Part shown: positions 8,771-16,932 of the stretch, one piece after another | How positions within the stretch are numbered: the first letter of the stretch is position 1 | Layout of the letters: each line of letters opens with the position of its first letter | Assembly: GCF_001570565.1 (NCBI RefSeq) | Contig: NZ_BBXE01000022.1 | Location: 124,001 to 188,000 of the forward strand | Length of the DNA stretch: 64,000 nt | DNA from: Herbidospora yilanensis | GTDB taxonomy: Bacteria; Actinomycetota; Actinomycetes; Streptosporangiales; Streptosporangiaceae | Direction: 5' to 3' | Position numbers and translations under genes: made by a program | The notes under the pieces: model-generated | What the model was told of the DNA's origin: nothing | Databases searched by the model: none | What the model saw: only the letters and a program-made list of their open reading frames with translations

Positions 8771-9918
8771 ACGAACGCGCTCTCGCCCGTGACGGCCCGG
8801 CCGACGATCAGGGTGTTGATCTCCCGGGTGCCCTCGTAGCTGTAGATGGCCTCGGAGTCGGCGACGAACCGGCCCATGCCGTAGTCGAGCACGATCCCGT
8901 TCCCGGCCATGATCTCCCGCCCCCACCCGACGGCCTCGCGCATCCGGGCCGTGCAGAACGCCTTGGCCAGCGCCGAGTGCTCGTCGCGGTAGACGCCGTC
9001 GTCCTGGAGTTGCGCCAGGCGTACCACCATGCCGAGAGAGGAGGTCACGTTGCCGAGCATGCGCACCAGCAGATCCTGCACGAGCTGGAACGACGCGATG
9101 GGCCGCCCGAACTGCTCGCGCTCCTTCGAGTACGCCAGCGCCCGCTCATAAGCGCCGATCATGCACCCGACGGCCTGCCAGGCGACGCCGCCCCGCGTCT
9201 GCCGCAGGATCGCCGCGGTGTCCTTGAACGAGGAGGCCCCGGCCAGCCGGTTCTCCTCCGGCACGAGCACGTTCTCCAGCGTGATGTCGGCGTTCTGGAC
9301 GGTCCGCAGAGCGATCTTGTTCTCGATCTTCGTGGCGGTGAACCCCGGGGAACCGCGGTCGACCACGAACCCCTTGACCTGCCCGTCGCCCTCGTCCTTG
9401 GCCCACAGGATGACGTGGTCGGCGAACGTCGCGTTGCCGATCCAGCGTTTGGCCCCGTTGAGCACCCATGTGTCGCCCTCACGACGGGCGGTGGTGCGGA
9501 GTCCGGCGGCGACGTCCGATCCGCCGGTCGGCTCGGTCAGCGCGAAGGCGCCGATCTTGTTCATCGCGGCCATCCGAGGGAGCCAGCGCTCCCGCTGCTC
9601 ATCGGAGCCCAGCCGGGCGACGCTGCCCATGGCCAGGCCCGCGTGCACCCCGAAGAAGGTGCCCCACGAGGGGTCGACCCGGTTCATCTCCAAGACGACG
9701 AAACCGGTCAGCAGGCTGCGCGCGCCCTGGAAGGCGAGGCCCGCGACGTCGAGTTTGCCGAACTCGGGCACGAGCTGGTGTGGGAACTCGGCCCTGGTCC
9801 ACTGGTCGTCGGCGATCGGCGCGACCCGATCGGTCATGAACTCGCGTACCCGCTCGATGACGTGCTTCTCATCCCCGTCGAGCAGGTCGGCGTACGCGTA
9901 GAGATCCCCGTTCGTCAT
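8767..9918 (-). CDS. Acyl-CoA dehydrogenase, glutaryl-CoA dehydrogenase-like
   Basis: A 383-residue FAD-dependent acyl-CoA dehydrogenase. Visible motifs are the flavin/substrate loop FALTEPTGGSD, WIGNATFADHVILWA, and a C-terminal SYEGTREINTLIVGRA in which the Glu matches the catalytic base of glutaryl-CoA dehydrogenase-type enzymes. It likely oxidises an acyl-CoA in catabolism, passing electrons to ETF. The similarity to GCDH suggests, but does not prove, a glutaryl-CoA-like substrate. It converges on the P450 with a 4-bp overlap. The ATG at 9918 has no competing start nearby. Confidence 0.92.
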   Translation of the reverse strand: MTNGDLYAYADLLDGDEKHVIERVREFMTDRVAPIADDQWTRAEFPHQLVPEFGKLDVAGLAFQGARSLLTGFVVLEMNRVDPSWGTFFGVHAGLAMGSVARLGSDEQRERWLPRMAAMNKIGAFALTEPTGGSDVAAGLRTTARREGDTWVLNGAKRWIGNATFADHVILWAKDEGDGQVKGFVVDRGSPGFTATKIENKIALRTVQNADITLENVLVPEENRLAGASSFKDTAAILRQTRGGVAWQAVGCMIGAYERALAYSKEREQFGRPIASFQLVQDLLVRMLGNVTSSLGMVVRLAQLQDDGVYRDEHSALAKAFCTARMREAVGWGREIMAGNGIVLDYGMGRFVADSEAIYSYEGTREINTLIVGRAVTGESAFV

Positions 9919-9957
9919 GCCTCACCCTTGCCCGGGAGGCATGGGGCGTAACGAGGG

Positions 9958-10125
9958 TCAGCGCGCGGCGCTGCCGTCGGGGAGCAGCAGGCCGAGGTCC
10001 TCGAACAGCACGACGCCGTTGCACAGCAGGCTCCAGCCCTGTTCCGGGTGGGCCGCCACGACGTGGGCGGAAACGCGGTCGGAGGCGTCGGGGGACGGAC
10101 ATCGGGGCTGATGCTGACACATCAT
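9958..10125 (-). CDS. DUF5999 family mini-protein
   Basis: A 55-residue protein. It starts MMCQHQPRCPSPDASD, continues with HVVAAHPEQGWSLLCNG and VVLFEDLG, and ends LLPDGSAAR. This matches my recollection of the small actinobacterial DUF5999 family, including the CxxxxxxC spacing at the N-terminus and the single later Cys. GAGAGG lies upstream of the double ATG, so translation may begin at 10125 or 10122. The family is abundant in streptomycetes and relatives; its function is unknown, and a small zinc-binding or regulatory role is plausible. The acyl-CoA dehydrogenase lies 39 bases downstream on the same strand. Confidence 0.8.
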   Translation of the reverse strand: MMCQHQPRCPSPDASDRVSAHVVAAHPEQGWSLLCNGVVLFEDLGLLLPDGSAAR

Positions 10126-10413
10126 CGCGACCTCTCAGGTGAGCTCCTGGATCATCAAACGAACGAATCCGCGGATTTGCGCCCGCACTTCCTACTTTGG
10201 ACATCTGAAGAGTGACCCAAGCCACTATCACTCCGCTTTCCGTCCGCTGTACGCGGATTGCAAGCCCCGCCCGGGGCGGTTGCGCGCATCTGACACACGT
10301 CGCGGTGTTCGCCATGGGGCACGTGGTCGCGAGCAGATGGGCGCGGCCCGGCACGCCCGGGAAGGCCGCTCACCCGCTCTGGTGTGCGCCGCGGTGGCGT
10401 GTGCGGTACGCCG
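10126..10413. other. Intergenic region with a 12-bp palindrome
   Basis: About 290 bases between the PhyH gene end and the DUF5999 start. Possible small frames here have implausible composition and no ribosome-binding site. The perfect palindrome AATCCGCGGATT at 10166-10177 lies about 40 bases upstream of the DUF5999 start and could be a regulator site; this is unproven. Confidence 0.4.
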
Positions 10414-11127
10414 TCATCGTGCGAACCCGCGCAGCATCATGCCCTGACCCCGTGACTGGTGCACGTCGTCGGCCGGTTCGTCCTCCGGGTCGCGGAACTG
10501 CACCAGGAAGGTGGTGCGGTCTTCGCCGGAGGTGTTCACCCCCGACCCGTGCACCAGCAGGTAGCTGAGGAACAACACGTCACCGGCCTCGGCCTCGACG
10601 GGGACCGCCGACGACAACGGCCACTCGTCGAGCGGCAGGTGCCAGCCGCCCTCCTCGACGTGGGGGAGCGGGCCGGCGTGGTGGCTGCCGGGCACCACCC
10701 GTACACAACCCTTCTCCTCGGGGGCGTCGTCGAAGTGGAAGATGGCGGCGGCCATCGTGTGGCGGGTGTGCGGGAAGTGCGCGGCGTCCTGGTGCATCGG
10801 GAACGGCGAGCCGCGCCCGGCCGGCTTGACGAAGATCTTCGTGTGGTGGAGCTGGACGTTCGGCGAGCCCACGACCTCGGCGGCCACGCCGGTGAACCGG
10901 GGGTCGACGATGAGCCGCGAGAACGCGGCGGCGTGGAACTGCGCGTCGTGGCAGTGCCGCAGCTCGGTGTGCCGCTCGGTCAGCTTCCTGGCCACCGCCC
11001 ACGTGGGGTCGGCCGCCCGCAGCCGGGAGATCAGCTCGTGCGTCTCCCGGCGGTAGGCCGCCGCCTCCTCTCGGGTGAGAAGCCCTTTGACCAGCGCGTA
11101 TCCGTTCTCGCGGTAGAAGTCGATCAC
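10414..11127 (-). CDS. Phytanoyl-CoA dioxygenase (PhyH) family protein
   Basis: A 237-residue Fe(II)/2-oxoglutarate-dependent oxygenase. The metal motif is MHQDAAHF (HxD) with the distal His in LVHGSG, and GDVLFLSYLLVHG is typical of PhyH proteins. The GTG start at 11127 overlaps the TGA of the upstream membrane protein (GTGA), so the two are translationally coupled and probably act in one pathway. The substrate is unknown; relatives hydroxylate lipids, amino acids and natural products. The N-terminus IDFYRENGYALVKGLL is the usual PhyH opening, which supports this start. Confidence 0.88.
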   Translation of the reverse strand: MIDFYRENGYALVKGLLTREEAAAYRRETHELISRLRAADPTWAVARKLTERHTELRHCHDAQFHAAAFSRLIVDPRFTGVAAEVVGSPNVQLHHTKIFVKPAGRGSPFPMHQDAAHFPHTRHTMAAAIFHFDDAPEEKGCVRVVPGSHHAGPLPHVEEGGWHLPLDEWPLSSAVPVEAEAGDVLFLSYLLVHGSGVNTSGEDRTTFLVQFRDPEDEPADDVHQSRGQGMMLRGFAR

Positions 11128-13184
11128 GTCAGCGCCCGTGCGGTGCGCGGCAGCAGCACGAACGCCCCCAGGTAGAGCAGGCCCGCCACGATCAGCAGCG
11201 AGTTGTAGCCGAGCACCAGGGCGGCGTATTCGAGGCAGCCGCCGACCATCGCGCCGAGCAGGTTGGCGCCGAAGGCGGTGGTCGAGTCGTCGGTGTCGGT
11301 GAACCGCTTGGCGAACACCACGTTGGCCGCGAAGATCGGCAGGAACGCGATGGCCACCGCCACCGGGATGCGCAGCGCCAGCGGCAACGACAACAACCAC
11401 GAGTTCGGCACGAGCCACCCGATGACCAGGCCGACCGCGATCACGCCGTACATGACCGGAAGGGACGGGGTGCGGAAGCGGCGCGTCACCTCGACCGCGG
11501 CGAGCACCGCGACCAGGACGCCCGCGAAGACGATGGCGTTCACCACCCAGGTCGTGCCGAACAGCAGCGCGAAGCCGGTGATGCTCTTGGTCTCCAGCAA
11601 CATGAACCCGACGCCGAGCAGGAACAGGTCGGCGTAGGGCCGCATCTGCCCGAACGGCCCCGCCACGGCGCGCACCGCGAAGAGGCTGACCAGCAGGATC
11701 AGGCCCAGCGCGATGATGTAGAGCGACGGGATCGAGCCGGTGCTCAGGTAGAGGAACGGCCGGTCGTCGCTGGTCGGCGCGGGCGTGCCCGCGGCGGCGC
11801 CGCCCCATTCGCCGGCACAGGCCTGGTCGGCGGGGGTGAGCCCGGCGGTGATGACGGCCTGGCCGCCCCAGCCGGTGAAGTCGACGCACGGCTTGTGCCC
11901 GAACGCCGCCTGCGCGGTCGACGCGAGCCGGTCGATCAGCCAGGTCTCGCGGTAGTAGTTGTACATCGAGAACGCGCCACCCGGCTTCAGGTGGGCCTTC
12001 GCCGCCTCCATCGCCTGCTCGGTGAACAGGTAGCTCTCCAGCCGCAGCGAACTCGCGCCCGACACCAGGGTCAGCGAGTCGGGCAGGGCGAAGAGGATCA
12101 GGTCGTACTTCTTGTCGGTGCGCTCCAGGAACGCCCGGCCGTCGTTGATGTGGGTGGTCACGCGCGGGTCGGAGTAGGGCTTGTCGGGGTGGAACTCCCC
12201 GCCGAGTTGCCGCAGCTTCGGGTCGATCTCGACCGCGTCGACGTGCTTGGCGCCCTTCAGCAGCGAGATCGCGACGTCGGTGCCGCTGCCCGCGCCGACG
12301 ATCAGCACGTCGTCGAGCCGCTGCTCGCCTGCGGCGACGGAGCGCTGGTAGGGCATGCCGTACTGCTGCTCCCACTCCAGCCGCTTGGCCGCCGGGATCG
12401 CCTGCTGATGGGGGATGCCGTTGACCTGGATGTCCAGGACGTCGACGCCCTGGTTCTGGAACGCTTCGGTGGTGACCTTGTAGTAGGGCGACCAGAGGGC
12501 CCCGGCGGAGAACGTCTCGATGGCCAGCGCCGCGATGACCAGCAGCGACGGCACGGCCAGCGCGACCCCGGTGAGGATGCGCTGGGGCCGCATCACCACG
12601 AAGTAGCCGATCGCGACCACGAGCCCCCACGCCAGCGGCGGCGCGCTCAGGAACGACAGCAGCGTGAACAACCCGATGCCGCAGAGCGACCCGACGAGGT
12701 CCCACCGGTACGCCTCAAGCCGGTCGAGCTTCGGGAAACACTGGGCGACCAGCTCGGCCGGCCCCATCAGCACCAGCGCGACCACCACGAAGATGACCGG
12801 CAGGATCAGCCAGGCCGGCGGCCCGCTCGTCTCCAGGCTGGTGAAGTAGAGGATGCCCTGCGCCTCCCGGTTGACGTGCACCGGGAAGAAGCTGATGACC
12901 AGCACCAGCACGGCCAGCAGGACCGGCGAGTAGTAGGGCTGCCGTTTCGTGCGCCCCACCCGCAGGAACCCGAGCCCGATGCCGAGGAACGACCCCAGCA
13001 GGACGAAGTTGGTGAAATAACTCAGATGGACGACGTTGGACCCGGTCCACCGGATCAGCGACAACTCCAGGAAGAGCATCAACCCACTCGCCACGACGAG
13101 GCGCGGTCGCACCGCGAGCCAGTGGCGGGGTTCGTTGTCGTCCTGACGGGCGGGGGCTTCCTGCTGGACTGTCACTTGGGGCAC
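11124..13184 (-). CDS. Spermidine synthase-like polytopic membrane protein
   Basis: A 686-residue protein with about seven N-terminal membrane helices, a central methyltransferase-fold domain and about six C-terminal helices. The soluble domain has the SAM/aminopropyl-donor glycine motif VLIVGAGSGTDVAISL, the acidic AVEIDP and NDGRAFLER, as in spermidine synthase-like proteins. It is unlikely to be a housekeeping spermidine synthase because that enzyme is soluble and near 300 residues. It overlaps the PhyH gene by 4 bases, suggesting joint modification of a membrane-associated substrate. The ATG at 13184 follows a clear gap and is the only sensible start. Confidence 0.85.
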   Translation of the reverse strand: MPQVTVQQEAPARQDDNEPRHWLAVRPRLVVASGLMLFLELSLIRWTGSNVVHLSYFTNFVLLGSFLGIGLGFLRVGRTKRQPYYSPVLLAVLVLVISFFPVHVNREAQGILYFTSLETSGPPAWLILPVIFVVVALVLMGPAELVAQCFPKLDRLEAYRWDLVGSLCGIGLFTLLSFLSAPPLAWGLVVAIGYFVVMRPQRILTGVALAVPSLLVIAALAIETFSAGALWSPYYKVTTEAFQNQGVDVLDIQVNGIPHQQAIPAAKRLEWEQQYGMPYQRSVAAGEQRLDDVLIVGAGSGTDVAISLLKGAKHVDAVEIDPKLRQLGGEFHPDKPYSDPRVTTHINDGRAFLERTDKKYDLILFALPDSLTLVSGASSLRLESYLFTEQAMEAAKAHLKPGGAFSMYNYYRETWLIDRLASTAQAAFGHKPCVDFTGWGGQAVITAGLTPADQACAGEWGGAAAGTPAPTSDDRPFLYLSTGSIPSLYIIALGLILLVSLFAVRAVAGPFGQMRPYADLFLLGVGFMLLETKSITGFALLFGTTWVVNAIVFAGVLVAVLAAVEVTRRFRTPSLPVMYGVIAVGLVIGWLVPNSWLLSLPLALRIPVAVAIAFLPIFAANVVFAKRFTDTDDSTTAFGANLLGAMVGGCLEYAALVLGYNSLLIVAGLLYLGAFVLLPRTARALT

Positions 13185-13343
13185 GTTAGCGAACCGGTCA
13201 AAGTGTGACTAGTGTCTCTGAATCGTTCAGTTGCTTTCTGAAGATTTCCCAGTTCGGGCGGTAGGGCTGAAGCATCACTGTTGTCCCTGACAACGAGTTA
13301 GGAGACGTTGGGCGCTCCCCCACACCTCTCCTAGGAGGAGCAC

Positions 13344-14393
13344 GTGCACACGCTCTCCCGGACCCTGCTCGCGGCCCTGGGCGCCCTGGCACTCTTCGCC
13401 ACAGCACTCGTCGCGACCGCGAACGCCCACGGCTCCGTCACCGACCCGCCGAGCCGCAACTACGGCTGCTGGCAGCGCTGGGGCACTGACCACCAGAACC
13501 CGGCGATGGCCCAGCAGGACCCGATGTGCTATCAGGCCTGGCAGTACGACGTCCAGGCCATGTGGAACTGGAACGGCCTCTACCGCGAGCAGGTGGCCGG
13601 CAACCACCAGGCCGCCGTCCCCGACGGCCAGCTCTGCAGCGGCGGCCGGACCTTCAACGGCCGCTACAACGCGATGGACACCCTCGGCGCGTGGAAGACC
13701 GTCGACAAGCCCACCCGTTTCACCCTGAACATGACCGACCAGGCCATCCACGGCGCCGACTACATCCGCGTGTACGCCACCAAGCAGGGCTTCAACGCGC
13801 TGACGACGCCACTGAAGTGGAGCGACCTGGAACTGGTCGGCCAGGTGGGCCGCGTGCCGACCGGCGCGACCACCCCCGTCGAGGTCAACGCGCCCGGCCG
13901 CTCGGGCCGCCACATCGTGTTCACGGTCTGGCAGGCCAGCCACATGGACCAGTCGTACTACTTCTGCAGCGACGTGAACTTCGTCGGCGGCAACTCCACC
14001 CCGAGCCCGACCCCCACGCCGACCCCGACGCCCACCCCCACGCCCACGCCGACCCCCACCCCGACCCCCACGCCCACGCCCACCCCGAACCCGGGCCAGG
14101 GCTGCTCGGCGACGTACCGGGTGACCTCGACGTGGGGCGGCGGCTTCCAGGCCGACGTGACGGTGACGGCGGGTTCGGCGCCCATCTCCGGCTGGCAGGC
14201 GACCTGGACGTGGCCGAGCGGCCAGTCGATCAGCCAGTCGTGGAACGCCACGGTGACGAGCAGCGGCTCGAACGTGACGGCGCGGAACGTGTCGTACAAC
14301 GGCGCGCTGGGCGCGGGCGCGTCGGCGACGTTCGGCTTCCTCGCCTCGGGCAACGCGGGCACCGCGCCCACGGTGACCTGCCGAACCGTCTGA
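13344..14393 (+). CDS. AA10 lytic polysaccharide monooxygenase with CBM2
   Basis: A 349-residue secreted copper enzyme that cleaves chitin or cellulose oxidatively. The signal peptide ends at ANA, placing His29 (HGSVTDPPSRNYGCW) as the mature N-terminal His of the copper histidine brace. The catalytic domain spans about residues 29-215, with YYFCSDVNF near its end as in AA10 proteins. A Thr-Pro linker of about 30 residues leads to a C-terminal CBM2 (CSATYRVTSTWGGGFQADV, GWQATWTW). The GTG start at 13344 has an excellent AGGAGGAG site 3 bases upstream. Chitin versus cellulose specificity cannot be decided by eye. It is followed by a bidirectional hairpin. Confidence 0.94.
   Translation: MHTLSRTLLAALGALALFATALVATANAHGSVTDPPSRNYGCWQRWGTDHQNPAMAQQDPMCYQAWQYDVQAMWNWNGLYREQVAGNHQAAVPDGQLCSGGRTFNGRYNAMDTLGAWKTVDKPTRFTLNMTDQAIHGADYIRVYATKQGFNALTTPLKWSDLELVGQVGRVPTGATTPVEVNAPGRSGRHIVFTVWQASHMDQSYYFCSDVNFVGGNSTPSPTPTPTPTPTPTPTPTPTPTPTPTPTPNPGQGCSATYRVTSTWGGGFQADVTVTAGSAPISGWQATWTWPSGQSISQSWNATVTSSGSNVTARNVSYNGALGAGASATFGFLASGNAGTAPTVTCRTV
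14001..14092 (+). repeat. Thr-Pro linker microsatellite
   Basis: A run of ACN-CCN hexamers (ACGCCC, ACCCCC variants) encoding the (TP)n linker between the AA10 and CBM2 domains. It is low-complexity DNA likely to vary in length between strains. Confidence 0.9.
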
Positions 14394-14407
14394 TCCTGGG
14401 CCCGCCC

Positions 14408-14443
14408 GCCGCCGGCCTCCATGCGCACATGGGTGCCGGCGGC
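14408..14443. terminator. Bidirectional terminator hairpin
   Basis: A nested inverted repeat, GCCGCCGGC then CCATG, a CGCA loop, CATGG then GCCGGCGGC. It lies between the converging LPMO and aldehyde dehydrogenase genes. Confidence 0.75.
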
Positions 14444-14458
14444 GTGGTCGGCCGCCCC

Positions 14459-15814
14459 TCAAAGCTGGATCGACTTGACCTCCAGGAACTCCTCCAGCCC
14501 GAGGCGGCCGAACTCGCGGCCGTTGCCCGACTGGCGGTAGCCGCCGAAGGGGGCGAGCGCGTTCCAGTGGCCGCCGTTGACGTCGACCTGGCCGGCCCGG
14601 ATCCGCCGCGCGACCGCGCGGGCCTCCTCGTCGGGGCCGAAGACGCCGCCGGTCAGGCCGTAGCTGGTGCCGTTGGCGATGGCCACGGCCTCCTCGGTGT
14701 CCCGGTAGGGGATGACCGTCAGCACCGGCCCGAAGATCTCCTCCTGGGCGATGACCGACGCGGGGTCGACGTCGGCGAAGATCGTGGGCCGGACGTAGGC
14801 GCCCTTGTCGAAGGGCCGTCCGGGGCCGCCGAAGACCAGGCGGGCGCCGTCGGCGACGCCGCGCTCGATGTAGCCGTGCACCTTGTCCCGGTGCGCCTCC
14901 GACGCCATCGGGCCGATCATCGTGGTCTCCAGGAGGGGATCCCCGACGGTGTAGGTCTCGGCGACCGCCACCGCACGGGCCACGACCTCCTCCTGGAGGC
15001 CGGCGGGCACCAGCAGCCGGGGCCACGAGCCGCAGACCTGGCCGCCGTTGGCGAAGGCCCTGGCCACGCTCTGGGGAACGGCCACGTCGAGGTCGGCGCC
15101 GTCGAGGATCACGTTGGCGCCCTTGCCGCCCAGTTCCAGGGCGACCCGCTTGACCGTCTCGGCGGCCACCGAGCCGATCCGGCGGCCGGCCCTGGTCGAG
15201 CCGGTGAAGGAGATCATGTCGATGCCGGGGTGGGCGGAGATCGCCTCGCCGACGACGTCGCCGGTGCCGTACACGACGTTGAAGACGCCGGCCGGCAGGC
15301 CGGCCTCGGCGGCGATCTCGGCCAGCACACGAGCCGTGAGCGGCGCGATCTCCGACGGCTTCCAGACGACCGTGTCGCCCGCGACCAGCGCGGGGGCGAG
15401 CTTCGAGACGATCTGCTGGAGCGGGAAGTTCCACGGCGTGATCGCGCCGACGACGCCGATCGGCTCCCGGACGACCAGCGAGGCGCCGATCTCCTCGGTC
15501 CAGGCGAAGCTCTCCGCCAGGGTGGCGAACGACTGGGCGACGGCCACCGGGAACTGGATCTGCGCCGTGCGGGCCAGGCTGACCGGAGCGCCCATCTCGG
15601 CGGTGATGAGGGCGGCGAGTTCGTCGGTACGGGCGGCGATGCCCGCCCCGATGCGGCCCACGACCGCCGCCCGGTCGAGGGGGTCGGTCGCGGCCCAGGA
15701 GGGGAGTGCGGCACGGGCGGCGGCCACCGCCCGGTCGACGTCGGCGGCGGTGCCCGCGGGCACCTCGGCGACCACGTCGCCGGTGGCGGGGTTGTACACG
15801 GGGATTGTTGTCAT
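14459..15814 (-). CDS. Aldehyde dehydrogenase family protein
   Basis: A 451-residue NAD(P)-dependent aldehyde dehydrogenase. Visible motifs are ITPWNFPLQQ, KPSEIAPL, FTGSTRAGRRI, the general-base region LELGGKGANVIL, the catalytic Cys in GGQVCGSWPR, EEIFGPVL, and the C-terminal PFGGYRQSGNGRE. The residues after the catalytic Cys (GSWPR) differ from the common AxTR pattern, which may shape the substrate site. The start is ATG 15814 (MTTIPVYNPATG). Reading from 15916 would add 34 residues that overlap the regulator promoter. It is divergent from the XRE regulator at 15911, which probably controls it. Confidence 0.93.
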   Translation of the reverse strand: MTTIPVYNPATGDVVAEVPAGTAADVDRAVAAARAALPSWAATDPLDRAAVVGRIGAGIAARTDELAALITAEMGAPVSLARTAQIQFPVAVAQSFATLAESFAWTEEIGASLVVREPIGVVGAITPWNFPLQQIVSKLAPALVAGDTVVWKPSEIAPLTARVLAEIAAEAGLPAGVFNVVYGTGDVVGEAISAHPGIDMISFTGSTRAGRRIGSVAAETVKRVALELGGKGANVILDGADLDVAVPQSVARAFANGGQVCGSWPRLLVPAGLQEEVVARAVAVAETYTVGDPLLETTMIGPMASEAHRDKVHGYIERGVADGARLVFGGPGRPFDKGAYVRPTIFADVDPASVIAQEEIFGPVLTVIPYRDTEEAVAIANGTSYGLTGGVFGPDEEARAVARRIRAGQVDVNGGHWNALAPFGGYRQSGNGREFGRLGLEEFLEVKSIQL

Positions 15815-15910
15815 ACCGTCGAACCTGCCGGGTGCCGGAACCCGCATCCAGGGACGAAGTGTCCGTGCCTCAGCGGAATCAGCCCAGGTCCGGAGGTTGT
15901 TGACCGGAAC

Positions 15911-16735
15911 ATGCAACGGGCCCGACTCGCCGACTTCCTGCGCACCCGGCGCGAGGCGCTCCAGCCCGAGGACGTGGGCCTGCCGCGCGGCTCACGCCGC
16001 CGGACGGGCGGGCTGCGCCGCGAGGAGGTCGCCGCCCTGTCGGCCATGTCGACCGACTACTACAGCCGGATCGAGCAGCAGCGCGGCCCGCAGCCGTCGG
16101 AGCAGATGCTCGCCGCCATCGCCCGCGCCCTGCGGCTCACCGACCAGGAGCGCGACCACCTGCTCCGCCTCGGCGGCTACGCCGTCCGGCCCCGCATGAA
16201 GGCCACGAGGGGCGTCAACCCCGGCATGGAGCGGATCTTCGAGAACCTTCCCGCCGACGCCGCCGCGCTCGTGGTCACCGACCTGGGCGAGACCCTCCGC
16301 CAGACCCCGCTGGCCCGCGAGCTCCTCGGCGACGGCCTCGCCCACGAAGGCCTGTCGGCCAGCCTCCACTACCGGTGGTTCGACGATCCGGCCGTACGAA
16401 AGATTCATCCGGTCGACGATCACGCCACGGTGGGCCGGGAACTGGCCGCCGACCTCCTCCGGATCCACACGCGGGACGGCGAGAACTCCCGCGCGGGCGA
16501 TATCGTGCGGACGCTGCTGGCCCGCAGCCCCGAGTTCGCCGCACTCTGGCGTGAGCATCCGGTGCCCGGTCCGGCGTGCGCCAGGAAGCGGTTCACCCAT
16601 CCTGAGCTGGGCCTGCTCGACCTCGACTGCCAGACGCTCATGGATCCCGACCAGAGCCAGGCGCTGCTCGTCTACACCGCCCCAGCGGGCTCAGTGGCCG
16701 CCCAGAAGCTCAGGCGGATTGGTTTGAACGGGTAG
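15911..16735 (+). CDS. XRE family regulator with MmyB-like ligand domain
   Basis: A 274-residue regulator. The N-terminal HTH spans about residues 5-75, with RTGGLRREEVAALSAMSTDYYSRIEQQRGPQPS, broken here as RTGGLRREEVAALS and YYSRIEQQRG. This is the classic MmyB/ClgR-like opening found in many actinobacterial regulators. The C-terminal part (LVVTDLGETLRQTPLARELL, HPELGLLDLDCQTL) matches the MmyB-like ligand-binding domain. It lies 96 bp from the divergent aldehyde dehydrogenase, an arrangement typical of a repressor that senses an aldehyde or related ligand. The ATG at 15911 starts exactly at the conserved domain edge. Confidence 0.9.
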   Translation: MQRARLADFLRTRREALQPEDVGLPRGSRRRTGGLRREEVAALSAMSTDYYSRIEQQRGPQPSEQMLAAIARALRLTDQERDHLLRLGGYAVRPRMKATRGVNPGMERIFENLPADAAALVVTDLGETLRQTPLARELLGDGLAHEGLSASLHYRWFDDPAVRKIHPVDDHATVGRELAADLLRIHTRDGENSRAGDIVRTLLARSPEFAALWREHPVPGPACARKRFTHPELGLLDLDCQTLMDPDQSQALLVYTAPAGSVAAQKLRRIGLNG

Positions 16736-16778
16736 CCAAACTAAAGGGTTGCGCTCCCATCGAACTCGGACGCCTCGC

Positions 16779-16888
16779 TTTGTAACGGTCCAGTTACGCG
16801 CCGCACAAGCCTGCGACCTGCGGTTATTCGTCGATGTCAACTCGTTATCCGTTCACACGGTGCGCTCCAGACACGTGCGTGTTACAAA
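16779..16888. promoter_or_regulatory. Candidate operator of the ROK regulator
   Basis: GTAAC-GGTCCA-GTTAC forms an inverted repeat at 16782-16797. TTTGTAAC at 16779 is mirrored by GTTACAAA at 16881-16888, about 100 bp away and 45 bp before the ROK start. Paired distant sites fit looping autorepression as known for NagC/Mlc-type ROK proteins; this assignment is inference. Confidence 0.4.
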
Positions 16889-16932
16889 CCTCATTAATTG
16901 ATTGCCGAGACAAATGAAAGGCGGGTGACCGC

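Noticed and set aside
5579-8926. An 1115-codon open frame on the minus strand over the LVIVD and P450 genes
   Set aside because: It is a shadow frame with low-complexity composition, and both plus-strand genes have clear family motifs.
9869-10354. A minus-strand frame of about 161 codons over the acyl-CoA dehydrogenase start and the gap
   Set aside because: Its composition is Arg/Pro-rich, it has no ribosome-binding site, and it conflicts with the DUF5999 mini-protein, which has family-like sequence.
14001-14092. Possible CRISPR or noncoding repeat array
   Set aside because: It is an in-frame Thr-Pro linker microsatellite within the LPMO gene; there are no spacers.
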